Of a stretch of DNA of 64,000 nt, positions 50,021 to 59,318 are shown piece by piece (the stretch's first letter is position 1; every line of letters begins with the position of its first letter). This DNA is from CAZAFL01 sp964484465. Lineage in GTDB: Bacteria; Bacteroidota; Ignavibacteria; UBA10030; SZUA-254. Where the stretch lies: positions 1-64,000 of the forward strand of contig CAZAFL010000004.1 of NCBI GenBank assembly GCA_964484465.1, read 5' to 3'. The position numbers and the translations under genes were made by a program. Below the pieces are notes generated by a model. It was not told the DNA's origin. It saw nothing but the letters and a program-made list of their open reading frames with translations, and did no database searches.

Positions 50021-50139
50021 TTATTCTCTTTTCTTGATTTACACAGAGGAAGAATTTGCCTGAAATATATGATTTGCCATGGGGTAGGAAGTGATATTCA
50101 TCACCTAATGAAAGCCACGTCACACGGGTCGTCTGGGGG

Positions 50140-50180
50140 AAAAAAATTATCCCCCTCCCGCGACAAAATGCGGAAGAGGG
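50140..50180 (-). terminator. rho-independent terminator of the exonuclease/phosphatase-like gene
   Basis: On the minus strand CCCTCTTCCGC (50170-50180) pairs with GCGGGAGGGGG (50151-50161), using two G-T pairs, with an 8-base loop. ATAATTTTTTT follows (50140-50149). A separate perfect palindrome GGTTTAAGCTTAAACC lies at 50200-50215, between the stop codon and the terminator. Confidence 0.85.
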
Positions 50181-50227
50181 ATTGCTAAAGAAAAGGACTG
50201 GTTTAAGCTTAAACCGTTACAGACTTC

Positions 50228-53200
50228 TCATTTCAGCAGCAGCATTCGCTTGATTTGCTGGAATGATTTACCCGGATTTTCTGTACTGGTTGCCTGCAAC
50301 CTGTAGAAATATACGCCGCTTGCCAACGCGGGCCGCCATTCAATGCCATGACTGCCGGAAGCCTGTCTGCCATCGACAAGCGTTGCAACTTGAGTTCCCA
50401 GCACGTTAAACACTGTTAGACGCACGATGCTCTCCGTGGGAAGGTCGTAACGTATTTCTGTTAAAGGATTAAACGGGTTAGGATAGTTTTGATGTAAAGC
50501 GAATTCCTTCGGCTGTAAAGAACCATTTGGTTGCCCAACAGTGAGTGACAGACGATCGCTTTTTTGCAAATAGATTTGGTTCGTCGACCTGACAGCACCA
50601 TTCAATTTCCATTGGAAACTTAATCCATCATTGCCGTTCAGGCGCCATGTTACTTTTACAGGATAGGATGAGGATTGGAATGAAACAGGAAATTCAGGAA
50701 TTTCCTGAGATTTTGAGGAAACGAACTCTACATACTGCTGTGTACCGAATCGAACATCGAACAACCCGGCAGGCGGGACGGGAGGCAGCTCAAACATCGA
50801 GGTCGACTGTATTGATTCATCCCCTTTACCGACATATATCGTTTGCTGATGTCCTACGTTATCTTCAAACGTAAATAAATTTAGACCAGTTTTATCGAAT
50901 TCTGTGACGGTCTTTTTGACCGCCGTTCTGGGTGCGGCGAGAGGAGAAGCGGGTAAGAACAACTTCCCTGAGCCTCTTACCTTTACCCAATAACCTTTCA
51001 GGGGATCGACGGTACCGGATGTATGATACCCTGTACTATTGTAATCATAAAATGGTGTAAGAACCAAGGAGTCGGGGTTTGAAGTAATTGTTGTTACATC
51101 GACAGAAGATGAGGATGAACCTACCATGTTCCATCCTTTATTGACGCTCATCGAGTCTGCAAAGCGGGGATCGCCGGGAAGATTAATCTCTTGTGCATTA
51201 TCAAATTTCAGCCAATATCCTGCTCCGTTTACTAAACTATCCCTTACAACATACCCATTGTGATAGGTATACAAGTCCGATGAGCTTGCAGGAAAGATCA
51301 CCGATTTCCTGCCGTTCGTAACTGTCAGCGGGAGTGAAAGAAGGTTCCACCCTTTTCTCAGTGAATCTGCTATTGAAAAACAGGGTGTCGTTTGGGAGGA
51401 ATCACTGCCAAATGCGGTTTCGACATTGTCATCATTTCGTGCCTTGACACGAAATGTATATTGCATGCACGAATGCTGCACAGACACAGGCGTACCGCCG
51501 GAGCCTCCCCATTCAGAGAATGTATGCCATATCGGTGGGGTCCCCAGTGAGCCATTTGCCTGTACGTATTGAGTAACGCTATCGTGAGCACATTGAATGG
51601 CAAATTGAGTCGGTGTGGGATTGCCCGATGAATCAATAGTAACAGTAATAGATAAAAACTCCAGGTTCGTGAGCGCCGGAATTCCTGGGACGACTGCTAA
51701 AGTAGCGGCACTGACCGCGCCGGAATTTCCCTCTCCAAGACCATTAAATGGAGTGATGAAATAATAATATCTCTGATTGATGGTCAGACCAGTATCCGTA
51801 AATGATATTGTGTTTGCCGGGAGGTCGCCTCCATCCTGGGTAAACGGTCCGAAGAATGACGTCGAACGATAAACACGATATCCGGTTTCATCCGTCGCGT
51901 TGTCGGTCCACGAGATTTGTATACTGTCAAGCGCGATATACGTCGCCGTTACGTTGGTCGGTTGAGCAGGACCGCTAACCGTTGTAAAATTTGTCGGTGC
52001 ATTTGAAGCGACCAAAGAATCGGTAGCGTTTTTCGCGACGATTTTCCAGCGATATGTTTTTTCCAGCTTCAGTCCGCTATAAGAATATGTTGTATCGGTA
52101 ACCCCGGCGGCAACAAGAGTCGTCGGCGGGTTGTTGGTATCAAGATATACATTATACGAGGTCGCGTTTCCGCACGTCCGCCACGTCAGAGTACCGCTCG
52201 GCATCACCCCACCTGCACCGTTCGATGGGCTGGTTTGCGCGAATGAAGTAAGCGCCGAAGCGACCGCAAACTGAAAATCGCAATAGACCGGAAGGTGGTC
52301 GGAGGAATAATGCAATGCATTCGCCACGCTATCGGGAACCGCAGCATTAGGCAATCGGTTGATGCTGTCGTTAAAATGGTTGCCATCATTACCGTACGGA
52401 GTGTAATGTGACACAATGACGTTGTTATCCAGTGAAGACATCGACGTAAGAATGAGGTCGAAGCGGTCATCCATACCACCGGTCGACCCTCCGCCAAATG
52501 CACGAACGCGTGGGGATTGGGTATGGATAAACCGAAAATTAAAGTCATTATGCCACGCGCCTACTGAGTTAAGAGGATCTTTTGACCTTCCGTCATTGTC
52601 CGCCTCGCTCTCAACCAGTTTTTGTAACCCTAAATCTGTGCTCGCGTAGGTGTTGAAATCTCCCATGATAAGAAACTTAGCATTTGGTGGAAGAGTATTG
52701 AGATAATTTCTAAGGTCGGTGCATTCTATGAGTCTTCTGTTTTCACTTGCGGTATCAGAACTTGCTTTCAGGTGTACAACATACAGGCGCAGTGTATCAC
52801 CGGTGGAATTTACTCTGATGACATATTCAGAGACATTGCGCAAATCTGTAGGAATAGTTGATTCGGAAAGATAGGTTACTTTAGATGTCTTAAAAAAAAG
52901 TCCAGTTTCGGTGTCATCGGACGAGCCGCCATGTTGAAAAGGTGCACTGCTGTAGACGGCCGGAGTGCTATAGTTCATCACCGAATCGCGGAGGTGGTCA
53001 ATGTTTGTCTGACCTGTTGTCTGTGACCCGCCGTATGTCACTTCCTCCACAGCAAGCACATCGGGTTTCATTGTCGAAATAACTGTGCGGTAAGTTGCAT
53101 GCCGGTTAATACTTCCGGGGTAATTTAAGAGGTTGTATGCGGCTATGCGGATGGTGTCGTAGCTCGTCGTTGCTTTGCCACGTGCGTTCTGCGCAGTGGA

Positions 53201-53260
53201 GATATGAAACGATCCACACAAAAACACTAACGCCAGAAGAAATGGGAGGCGGTTCTTCAT
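50228..53260 (-). CDS. T9SS cargo: exonuclease/endonuclease/phosphatase domain with Fn3
   Basis: About 1010 residues. A signal peptide (LLALVFLCGSFHISTAQ) is followed by an EEP-family domain, residues about 28-330: IAAYNLLNYPG, AVEEVTYG, FLIMGDFNTYAS and SSDHLPVYCDF, the metal and catalytic residues of nucleases/phosphatases. An Fn3 pair follows (about 340-530). Then comes the duplicated module GWNLLSLPLT ... GYWLKFDNA and GWNMVGSSSS ... KGYWVKVRGSGKLFL also seen at 11615. The end is a T9SS type A domain (NYPNPFNPLTEIRYDLP, ASGVYFYRL). It may be an extracellular nuclease that scavenges nucleic acid phosphate. A promoter and a terminator frame it as a single unit. Confidence 0.87.
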   Translation of the reverse strand: MKNRLPFLLALVFLCGSFHISTAQNARGKATTSYDTIRIAAYNLLNYPGSINRHATYRTVISTMKPDVLAVEEVTYGGSQTTGQTNIDHLRDSVMNYSTPAVYSSAPFQHGGSSDDTETGLFFKTSKVTYLSESTIPTDLRNVSEYVIRVNSTGDTLRLYVVHLKASSDTASENRRLIECTDLRNYLNTLPPNAKFLIMGDFNTYASTDLGLQKLVESEADNDGRSKDPLNSVGAWHNDFNFRFIHTQSPRVRAFGGGSTGGMDDRFDLILTSMSSLDNNVIVSHYTPYGNDGNHFNDSINRLPNAAVPDSVANALHYSSDHLPVYCDFQFAVASALTSFAQTSPSNGAGGVMPSGTLTWRTCGNATSYNVYLDTNNPPTTLVAAGVTDTTYSYSGLKLEKTYRWKIVAKNATDSLVASNAPTNFTTVSGPAQPTNVTATYIALDSIQISWTDNATDETGYRVYRSTSFFGPFTQDGGDLPANTISFTDTGLTINQRYYYFITPFNGLGEGNSGAVSAATLAVVPGIPALTNLEFLSITVTIDSSGNPTPTQFAIQCAHDSVTQYVQANGSLGTPPIWHTFSEWGGSGGTPVSVQHSCMQYTFRVKARNDDNVETAFGSDSSQTTPCFSIADSLRKGWNLLSLPLTVTNGRKSVIFPASSSDLYTYHNGYVVRDSLVNGAGYWLKFDNAQEINLPGDPRFADSMSVNKGWNMVGSSSSSVDVTTITSNPDSLVLTPFYDYNSTGYHTSGTVDPLKGYWVKVRGSGKLFLPASPLAAPRTAVKKTVTEFDKTGLNLFTFEDNVGHQQTIYVGKGDESIQSTSMFELPPVPPAGLFDVRFGTQQYVEFVSSKSQEIPEFPVSFQSSSYPVKVTWRLNGNDGLSFQWKLNGAVRSTNQIYLQKSDRLSLTVGQPNGSLQPKEFALHQNYPNPFNPLTEIRYDLPTESIVRLTVFNVLGTQVATLVDGRQASGSHGIEWRPALASGVYFYRLQATSTENPGKSFQQIKRMLLLK

Positions 53261-53305
53261 TGCTCCTTACCTTTCGAAAAAAACTTTCCTTGGATGAGTG
53301 GAGTT

Positions 53306-53334
53306 AAGATACTAAATATCCCTCCGATAATCAA
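53306..53334 (-). promoter_or_regulatory. promoter of the exonuclease/phosphatase-like gene
   Basis: On the minus strand TTGATT (53329-53334), 17 bases, TATCTT (53306-53311), 46 bases before the ATG at 53260. It is divergent from the tadA promoter. Confidence 0.55.
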
Positions 53335-53369
53335 TATGGATAAACCGGTTTTTTCGTTCTCGAGAGTAA

Positions 53370-53398
53370 TTGCCTGAAATCTGTTTTTTCACTATACT
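53370..53398 (+). promoter_or_regulatory. promoter of tadA
   Basis: TTGCCT (53370-53375), 17 bases, TATACT (53393-53398), 40 bases before the ATG at 53439. Confidence 0.6.
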
Positions 53399-53438
53399 CA
53401 AGAACAGTTAATACTCTAAACTGCTGAAATACCAAAAG

Positions 53439-53939
53439 ATGAAGACCGAAAACATTCATGAATACTGGATGGAACTCGCAATGCGGGAAGCCGAAATTGC
53501 AGCGCGACGTCAGGAGGTACCGGTTGGCGCTGTCATCATTCATGATGGAACGGTCATTGCCAAAGGGTCGAATCAAATCGAAATGCTGCAGGATCCGACT
53601 GCACACGCAGAGATAATTGCCATTACGGCAGCAGCAGCACATCTCGGAAACAGAAGACTGGACGGTTGCACGATGTACGTAACACTTGAACCATGCCCCA
53701 TGTGTGCGGGAGCAATTGTCATGGCACGGATACCAGTTCTTGTGTATGGCGCTTCCGACCCAAAAGCCGGCGCGTGTGCCTCACTTTATTCAATCACGAA
53801 TGATTCACGCCTGAATCACAGGGTCCATACAGTTAGCGGGGTGCTCGAGGAGAGATGTGGAGCTCTTTTGAAGATTTTCTTCATCAATACAAGAAACACA
53901 AAACCGAAGGCATCTCCGGCGACCGACCAAAGCACGTGA
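53439..53939 (+). CDS. tadA: tRNA adenosine(34) deaminase TadA
   Basis: 166 residues. It has the deaminase zinc site: HAEIIAI with the His ligand and the catalytic Glu, and EPCPMCAGAI with two Cys ligands. QEVPVGAVI and NRRLDGCTMYVTLEPC match TadA. It converts A34 to inosine in tRNA-Arg(ACG), widening codon reading. The C terminus carries a short extra tail. It is convergent with prfA, with five bases between stop codons and no terminator hairpin visible there. Confidence 0.94.
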   Translation: MKTENIHEYWMELAMREAEIAARRQEVPVGAVIIHDGTVIAKGSNQIEMLQDPTAHAEIIAITAAAAHLGNRRLDGCTMYVTLEPCPMCAGAIVMARIPVLVYGASDPKAGACASLYSITNDSRLNHRVHTVSGVLEERCGALLKIFFINTRNTKPKASPATDQST

Positions 53940-53944
53940 ACGGA

Positions 53945-55015
53945 TTATTTCGATTCCGCCTGAAGTCTCTCTGCGCGGTCGGCAATCTTCAGCCGTTCAA
54001 TCAATTCATTAAGTTTTCCGTCGATGATTTCGGAAAGATTGTAAAGCGTCAGGCCAATTCGGTGATCAGTAACCCGATTTTGAGGAAAGTTATATGTACG
54101 TATTTTATCGCTGCGGTCGCCGCTTTTCACCATTGAGCGACGTTGTTCGGTAATTGAAGCCGTTTGTTCTTCAACTTTCATTTCATATAATTTTGCGCGA
54201 AGCATTTTCATTGCCTTTTCGCGGTTCTGAAACTGGGAGCGCTCCTGCTGGCAGGCAACGACGATCCCCGTCGGTTTGTGTGTAATCCGGACCGCCGTCT
54301 CTACTTTATTTACGTTTTGTCCCCCCTTACCGCCTGAGCGGTATGTCGTGAATTCCAAATCTGCCGGATTGATTTCTACTTCAACGTCTTCAACTTCCGG
54401 CAGAACGGCAACAGTTGAGGCAGAAGTATGGACACGTCCCTGCGCTTCCGTTTCCGGGACCCGCTGAACCCGGTGGACGCCGCTTTCGTACTTTAATGTT
54501 CCGTACGCGTTTTCACCTTTCAGGGAAAAAATGATTTCCTTAAAACCTCCTTTGCCAGTATCATTCCAGTCGAGAAGGTCGGTTTTCCATCCTTCACGTT
54601 CCGCAAAACGTGTATACATGCGATAAAGGTCAGCGGCAAACAGGGCGGCTTCTTCTCCGCCTGTTCCTGCGCGGATCTCGACGATACAGTTTTTGTCGTC
54701 ATTGGGATCCTTGGGAATGAGAAGAACCTTAAGCTCCTCCTCCAGCGAAGTTAATTTGGATTCGCTTTCGGCAAGCTCGCCATCTGCGAGCGCACGCATC
54801 TCCGCGTCTTCCGCGGAATGTGAAAGCATCCGCAGGTTTTCAATGTCCATTTTTGTCTTTTTGTACTGGAGATAGGTGTGGACAAGCGGAGCAAGGTTGC
54901 TATGCTCTTTGCTTAGTTCGCGGTACGTTTCCTGACGGGAAATGACGCCGGGGTCTGCAAGCAGTGTTGTCAGCTCATCATACCTTTCGATAATTTTTTC
55001 CAAGCGGTCAAACAT
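53945..55015 (-). CDS. prfA: peptide chain release factor 1
   Basis: 356 residues, normal length. VQRVPETEAQGRVHTSASTVAV carries the PxT codon-reading tripeptide in its PET form, identifying RF1 (UAA/UAG) rather than RF2. YRSGGKGGQNVNKVETAVRITH has the GGQ motif that triggers peptide release. It lies 90 bases after the DUF1385 gene. It is the last gene of the minus-strand group that starts near 59214. Confidence 0.97.
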   Translation of the reverse strand: MFDRLEKIIERYDELTTLLADPGVISRQETYRELSKEHSNLAPLVHTYLQYKKTKMDIENLRMLSHSAEDAEMRALADGELAESESKLTSLEEELKVLLIPKDPNDDKNCIVEIRAGTGGEEAALFAADLYRMYTRFAEREGWKTDLLDWNDTGKGGFKEIIFSLKGENAYGTLKYESGVHRVQRVPETEAQGRVHTSASTVAVLPEVEDVEVEINPADLEFTTYRSGGKGGQNVNKVETAVRITHKPTGIVVACQQERSQFQNREKAMKMLRAKLYEMKVEEQTASITEQRRSMVKSGDRSDKIRTYNFPQNRVTDHRIGLTLYNLSEIIDGKLNELIERLKIADRAERLQAESK

Positions 55016-55105
55016 CGATGTTTTATTGTTCCGTTATTTCAGGCATGTTGTAAAAGCGAACGGGATTCATCATTTGTGGTCCAACAAGAAATGTAAAGCA
55101 GACAC

Positions 55106-56182
55106 TTACGATACTTCTAATTCCGCGAGGTGAGAGATCATTCTTGCATTTGGCTGCTGATCGACACCCAACGCACACTTGATCGCGACAAGCGCAACTT
55201 CAAGCTGAGATGGGTCCGGCTCGCTCGTTGTAATACGCTGCATCCAAAGTCCGGGAGCAACGAGGATCTTCCCAATAGTAGTGGTGCTTCTTTTCGCCGA
55301 CCACCGGATGAACTCATACGCCACCCCTCCGACGAGAGGGATAAGAGGCAGATGGGTCAGCAGGCGAATTGGCAGACTAATTTTTCCTAACCAGAGAATA
55401 AGAAAAGAATCGAGAACACTGAACAACAACATTGCTACAATCATAACAATAAGGATAAAACTGGTTCCGCACCGTGGATGGAAGCGAGTGAACTGTTTTG
55501 CCGAATCAACCGTCAATGCTCCCTGTGATTCAAATGTAAATACCGCTTTATGCTCTGCACCATGATACTCAAACAGTCGCTGTACATCCTTCATCAATGA
55601 GATGGCAATAAGATATATCAGCAGAATGCTGATACGGATCCCCCCGGCGATAAGATTAAACCAAAAAGCTTCCTGCTCAACATTGAACAATTTGGTCGTA
55701 ATAATCAGCGGCGCTACAAAAAAAATAGCAACACCTGCGGCAAGCGAAAATAATACGGTCAGCGCTAGCCGGAGATTCGAAGGCCGTTTGTTTACTTTGA
55801 GGTGTTTGCCGTTATTGTTTGAAGCTTCGTCTGCCTGCATATCCTGCATGGCGACCTCGGCGGAAAAGTTCAGCGTTTCCACTCCGACAAACATCATCTC
55901 GACCAACCCGACTGCTCCCCGCAGGACAGGCAGTTTGAAAAATTTATTCCTTTCCGCAAGTGAGACATAATCTCGTTTCTTCACCACAATCTCCCCGTTC
56001 GCACGCCGGACCGCTGTGGCAATTCGTCCGGGTGCACGCATCATCACGCCCTCTATGACCGCCTGACCACCGACTTGCATCGGCTTGTTGGGGTCGAACC
56101 GTAGTTCCGGCGAATGTGTAGTATTCAGCAAATATTGTTCCTTTCTACGCTCAATGTACGGAATTTTCTGCTCAAACTCCAT
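55106..56182 (-). CDS. DUF1385 membrane protein
   Basis: About 358 residues. MQVGGQAVIEGVMMRAPGRIATAVRR and FEYHGAEHKAVFTFE, RFHPRCGTSFILIV are the DUF1385 signatures. There are about four membrane helices. Function is unknown; the gene is often found next to prfA and may be linked to the translation or cell-envelope genes there. The ATG at 56182 overlaps the end of the flippase gene by 11 bases; a GTG at 56212 would overlap more. Neither has a strong ribosome binding site. Confidence 0.9.
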   Translation of the reverse strand: MEFEQKIPYIERRKEQYLLNTTHSPELRFDPNKPMQVGGQAVIEGVMMRAPGRIATAVRRANGEIVVKKRDYVSLAERNKFFKLPVLRGAVGLVEMMFVGVETLNFSAEVAMQDMQADEASNNNGKHLKVNKRPSNLRLALTVLFSLAAGVAIFFVAPLIITTKLFNVEQEAFWFNLIAGGIRISILLIYLIAISLMKDVQRLFEYHGAEHKAVFTFESQGALTVDSAKQFTRFHPRCGTSFILIVMIVAMLLFSVLDSFLILWLGKISLPIRLLTHLPLIPLVGGVAYEFIRWSAKRSTTTIGKILVAPGLWMQRITTSEPDPSQLEVALVAIKCALGVDQQPNARMISHLAELEVS

Positions 56183-57704
56183 GATTTTCCGCTGACGCGT
56201 CTGCGGCGTCACGAGGGGTTCCGTTAAAGATCACTTTAGAAACCAGTTTCTTAAGTGCCGACAGTTCCCTGCGCTCAAAGAATTTCATTACGTACATCAG
56301 AACAATAAATACAACAAGTATCCCAATTTTTGTAAGGAACATCAGAGAACCCTTCCACCAAAGGAATTCCTGACCTCGAATAAGATAATAGAGTGACACG
56401 ACTACGGCAGATGCGCAAACGAGTTTTGCAATCCGGGACCACTCTTGACGTATGGGATAGATCCGCTGGACAACAATGTACAGCAGGAATGCCATGACAA
56501 AATAAGCGAGGAATGTCGCCCAGGCAGCACCGAGCATTCCCATGGAGGGGATGAGCAGGTAATTGGCAACGATATTTACAGCAGCACCCACAAATGTGTT
56601 AGGAGGCAGGTATTTTGTTTTTTTTTCGATGTAAATACCTGCGGAGAGATTCGTTGAGACACCGAGAAATACATACCCCAACAAGACGACCGGGACAATA
56701 TTCAATCCGCTCCAATAACTCGGATGGATAAGGTGTCTCCCGAAGAACGTAATTTTCACAGCGTCCTCGATGAAAAATGTCAGTATCAGGAAAATCAATG
56801 CCATCAATAAGAGAAGGTACGTGAGCACGCGGGCAAAAATTTCTTTCGCATTCGGTTCCTTTACAATTGAAAAATAAAATGGCCTCCAGGCATAATCATA
56901 CATCGAAACAATAAGCATCATGAAAATGCCGAGACGATAGTTCGCCTGGTAAATGCCGACGGTGGCGTCGTCGGTAAGGGCCCGAAGTATCGGACGGTCG
57001 ATAACCTGGACCGCCATCGTCGCTAGCCCTGCGGGCACAAACGGGAGACCAAACTTCAGCAAGGCGCCGAGAAGGTTCTTATTTATTGTGAAGGTACAAT
57101 GCCGGAAGATGGTGGGTAGCAGGAACAGGAACGTTATGACGGATGCAACCAGTCCGCTAATAAATATTCCCATGATCCCCATTTTGATAATGACAAGCAA
57201 GAAAATATTCAGAATAACATTCAACAGAATATTTAAAAATTTGATCGAAGCGAACAATTTTGCCCTCCGTTCCATGCGGAGGCAGGCAAATGGAATAATC
57301 GCTATCGCATCAAAGGCAAGAATCCCCGCAGCAAAATAGACGATTGTCGTCATTTCGGGCGGAAGATGCAGGATACTCCCGATCTGAGGAGTGAGCGCAG
57401 CGATCACAACTGAGAAGGCTACCGAACTCAAAAAAAGTGAACTAAAGGGAGTGCTGAAATTCTGTGCCGGTGTTCCTATTTCGAGTGTCGATGAGTATTT
57501 GAAATACGCCGATTCCATCCCGTAAGAATACAGGACAGTGACAAACGCAATGATGGAATAGACGTACGTGACAATGCCGTAATCATTCGGAGCAAGAATG
57601 TTGGTATAGAAGGGAACAAGCAGAAAATTGAGAAACCGTCCGAGAATTGTGCTGACGCCGTAAATTGCCGTATCGGTTCCGAGGCGCTTAAGCTGCTGAA
57701 ACAT
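56172..57704 (-). CDS. Wzx/MATE-like polysaccharide flippase
   Basis: About 510 residues with around fourteen membrane helices and the oligosaccharide-flippase N terminus (LGTDTAIYGVSTILGRFLNFLLVPFYTNIL). It belongs to the MOP superfamily but differs strongly from the flippase at 26785. It sits in a housekeeping group (nadC, DUF1385, prfA) rather than with glycosyltransferases, and may serve a different polymer or lipid II-like substrate. The ATG directly follows the TGA of nadC. Confidence 0.87.
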   Translation of the reverse strand: MFQQLKRLGTDTAIYGVSTILGRFLNFLLVPFYTNILAPNDYGIVTYVYSIIAFVTVLYSYGMESAYFKYSSTLEIGTPAQNFSTPFSSLFLSSVAFSVVIAALTPQIGSILHLPPEMTTIVYFAAGILAFDAIAIIPFACLRMERRAKLFASIKFLNILLNVILNIFLLVIIKMGIMGIFISGLVASVITFLFLLPTIFRHCTFTINKNLLGALLKFGLPFVPAGLATMAVQVIDRPILRALTDDATVGIYQANYRLGIFMMLIVSMYDYAWRPFYFSIVKEPNAKEIFARVLTYLLLLMALIFLILTFFIEDAVKITFFGRHLIHPSYWSGLNIVPVVLLGYVFLGVSTNLSAGIYIEKKTKYLPPNTFVGAAVNIVANYLLIPSMGMLGAAWATFLAYFVMAFLLYIVVQRIYPIRQEWSRIAKLVCASAVVVSLYYLIRGQEFLWWKGSLMFLTKIGILVVFIVLMYVMKFFERRELSALKKLVSKVIFNGTPRDAADASAENHGV

Positions 57705-58613
57705 TCAGGAAATGGTTGCTGAACGAGGGGGAACCATCGATACTTCCAGGGAAATATCAAGCGCCTTGGGAGAATGGGTAAGAGCACCAACTGAAATGAT
57801 ATCCACGCCGGTTTGTCCGACTGTCTTTACATTCGAGAGCGAAATATTTCCGGATGCTTCGACTTCAACCGCATGGTTAATCGCCCGAACTGCTTTTTTC
57901 ATGTCATCGACAGAAAAATTATCGAGCATAATCCGTTTGACGCCTGCATACTTCGATGCAGTATAGACTTCTTCGAGCGTCCTCGCCTCTACTTCGACGC
58001 TTACTTTGAGTCTTCGGGACGCAAGGTTCTTCAAACAGCGCTCGATCGCCGGTCCTATGCCACCTGCAGCAACTATATGGTTGTCTTTAATAAGAACCAT
58101 ATCATCCAAACCGAACCGGTGGTTGACACCTCCCCCGAACTTGACCGCGAGTTTGTCGAGCATACGCAAGCCAGGAGCTGTTTTTCGTGTATCGGTGATT
58201 TGTACGCCAGTGCCGGCAACTGCCTCTACATACTTTCTCGTCATCGTCGCTATACCGCTCATCCGCTGGAGGAAGTTAAGCGCCGTCCTTTCCCCTCTGA
58301 GAATGCTTGCAAGGGGTCCATCCACTTTGGCAACCACCGCCGGCGTTTCAACCCACGAACCATCCGCAAACAACGGCGTGAGTGTTAGTTCGGGGTCAAC
58401 AAACTGAAAAACGAGAGAAGCCACATCAAGTCCGGCGATGATTCCCGATTCTTTCACGACTATATTGCCCTTACCCAATACATCGGACGGGATGATATTC
58501 TCCGTCGTTATATCTCCCATTCCGACATCCTCAAGGATCGCTTCTTCAATAATTCTGCTGACCCTGCTGTCGGAGAGGATTTCGCTTATACCATCAGGAA
58601 GTTTTTGGTCCAT
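57705..58613 (-). CDS. nadC: nicotinate-nucleotide pyrophosphorylase (carboxylating)
   Basis: 302 residues. DITTENIIPSD, LNFLQRMSGIAT, DTRKTAPGLRMLDKLAVKFGGGVNHR and LIKDNHI are active-site blocks of quinolinate phosphoribosyltransferase, which turns quinolinate and PRPP into nicotinate mononucleotide in NAD synthesis. EVEARTLEEVYTA and IMLDNFSVDDMKKAV complete the fold. Its ATG lies inside the end of the Trm112 gene (20-base overlap), so translation is coupled. No nadA or nadB is in the window. Confidence 0.96.
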   Translation of the reverse strand: MDQKLPDGISEILSDSRVSRIIEEAILEDVGMGDITTENIIPSDVLGKGNIVVKESGIIAGLDVASLVFQFVDPELTLTPLFADGSWVETPAVVAKVDGPLASILRGERTALNFLQRMSGIATMTRKYVEAVAGTGVQITDTRKTAPGLRMLDKLAVKFGGGVNHRFGLDDMVLIKDNHIVAAGGIGPAIERCLKNLASRRLKVSVEVEARTLEEVYTASKYAGVKRIMLDNFSVDDMKKAVRAINHAVEVEASGNISLSNVKTVGQTGVDIISVGALTHSPKALDISLEVSMVPPRSATIS

Positions 58614-58761
58614 CGTTCACAAGCATGATTGGGATGTCATCCTGAATTTGATATGCCTGACCGCATTTTGTGCAGGTCAGGCGGTCTTTTTCAGGTTCGT
58701 ACAATACCTCACCGTGGCACTTTGGACAGCAGAGTATTTCAAGCAATTTTTTTGAGAGCAC
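58594..58761 (-). CDS. Trm112-family (YcaR/UPF0434-like) small zinc protein
   Basis: A 55-residue reading frame. It begins with GTG six bases after GGAG and ends 20 bases inside nadC. The product has KLLEILCCPKCHG, LTCTKCGQAYQIQDDIPIML, matching Trm112/YcaR proteins: two CxxC pairs (about residues 12-15 and 30-33) for zinc, and the Q-x-Y-x-I-x-D-x-I-P-x-M-L end. Family members bind and stabilise methyltransferases or act as small zinc-ribbon proteins; the partner here is unknown. It is 12 bases after the thioesterase gene. Confidence 0.85.
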   Translation of the reverse strand: MLSKKLLEILCCPKCHGEVLYEPEKDRLTCTKCGQAYQIQDDIPIMLVNDGPKTS

Positions 58762-58773
58762 GTGAATCTCCGA

Positions 58774-59214
58774 TTACGCAGGGACGGTAAACGTTTTTCT
58801 CTGTTTCTGAAACGCCTCGCCGACTGATTCGAGGAACCGGTCGGGCGCGCGCGCCGGTTTTCCTGTTACAGCACTGATGAAACTATGTATTGTATACCCC
58901 TCGGCGAGAAGTTCCTTGGTTTCTTCATTACGGATTTCATATTCAATACGAACTCGTACCTGAGGCATATCCTTCAGCATGACGCTGACCATAAGCGGGT
59001 CGTCGTACCGCGCCGCCTTCAAATACCTTGCATGTGCTTCGATCACCGGAAGGTAATACCCCATCTGCTCTATTTCAGGGTAGGGAACCCCGATGTGTCT
59101 CAGAAGGTCAGAACGACCCTGTTCGAAGTACTCGAAGTATTTAGCATAGTATACCATCTTCATCTGATCTGTATCCGCATAACGGACGCGAATTCTTGTT
59201 TGGGCTGAAACCAT
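58774..59214 (-). CDS. YbgC/4HBT-type acyl-CoA thioesterase
   Basis: 146 residues, a single hotdog fold. VRYADTDQMKMVYYAKYFEYFEQGRSDLL holds the catalytic Asp of the 4HBT family, and YDDPLMVSVML and IEYEIRNEETKELLAEGYT complete the fold. YbgC-type enzymes hydrolyse short or medium acyl-CoAs. It lacks a Tol-Pal neighbourhood here. It is the first gene of the ybgC-trm112-nadC-flippase-DUF1385-prfA group. Confidence 0.9.
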   Translation of the reverse strand: MVSAQTRIRVRYADTDQMKMVYYAKYFEYFEQGRSDLLRHIGVPYPEIEQMGYYLPVIEAHARYLKAARYDDPLMVSVMLKDMPQVRVRIEYEIRNEETKELLAEGYTIHSFISAVTGKPARAPDRFLESVGEAFQKQRKTFTVPA

Positions 59215-59318
59215 ATAAATTTCTAATTATTCCAATGTTCTTAGTTGATAACGACTTGAGATTGTTGTTCCTAGATTATTATCACCATAAAGATACGAGG
59301 GCCCGAGTAACACTTACT

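Noticed and set aside
57813..58388. 191-residue plus-strand frame
   Set aside because: Antisense to nadC; composition and lack of start signals indicate a shadow.
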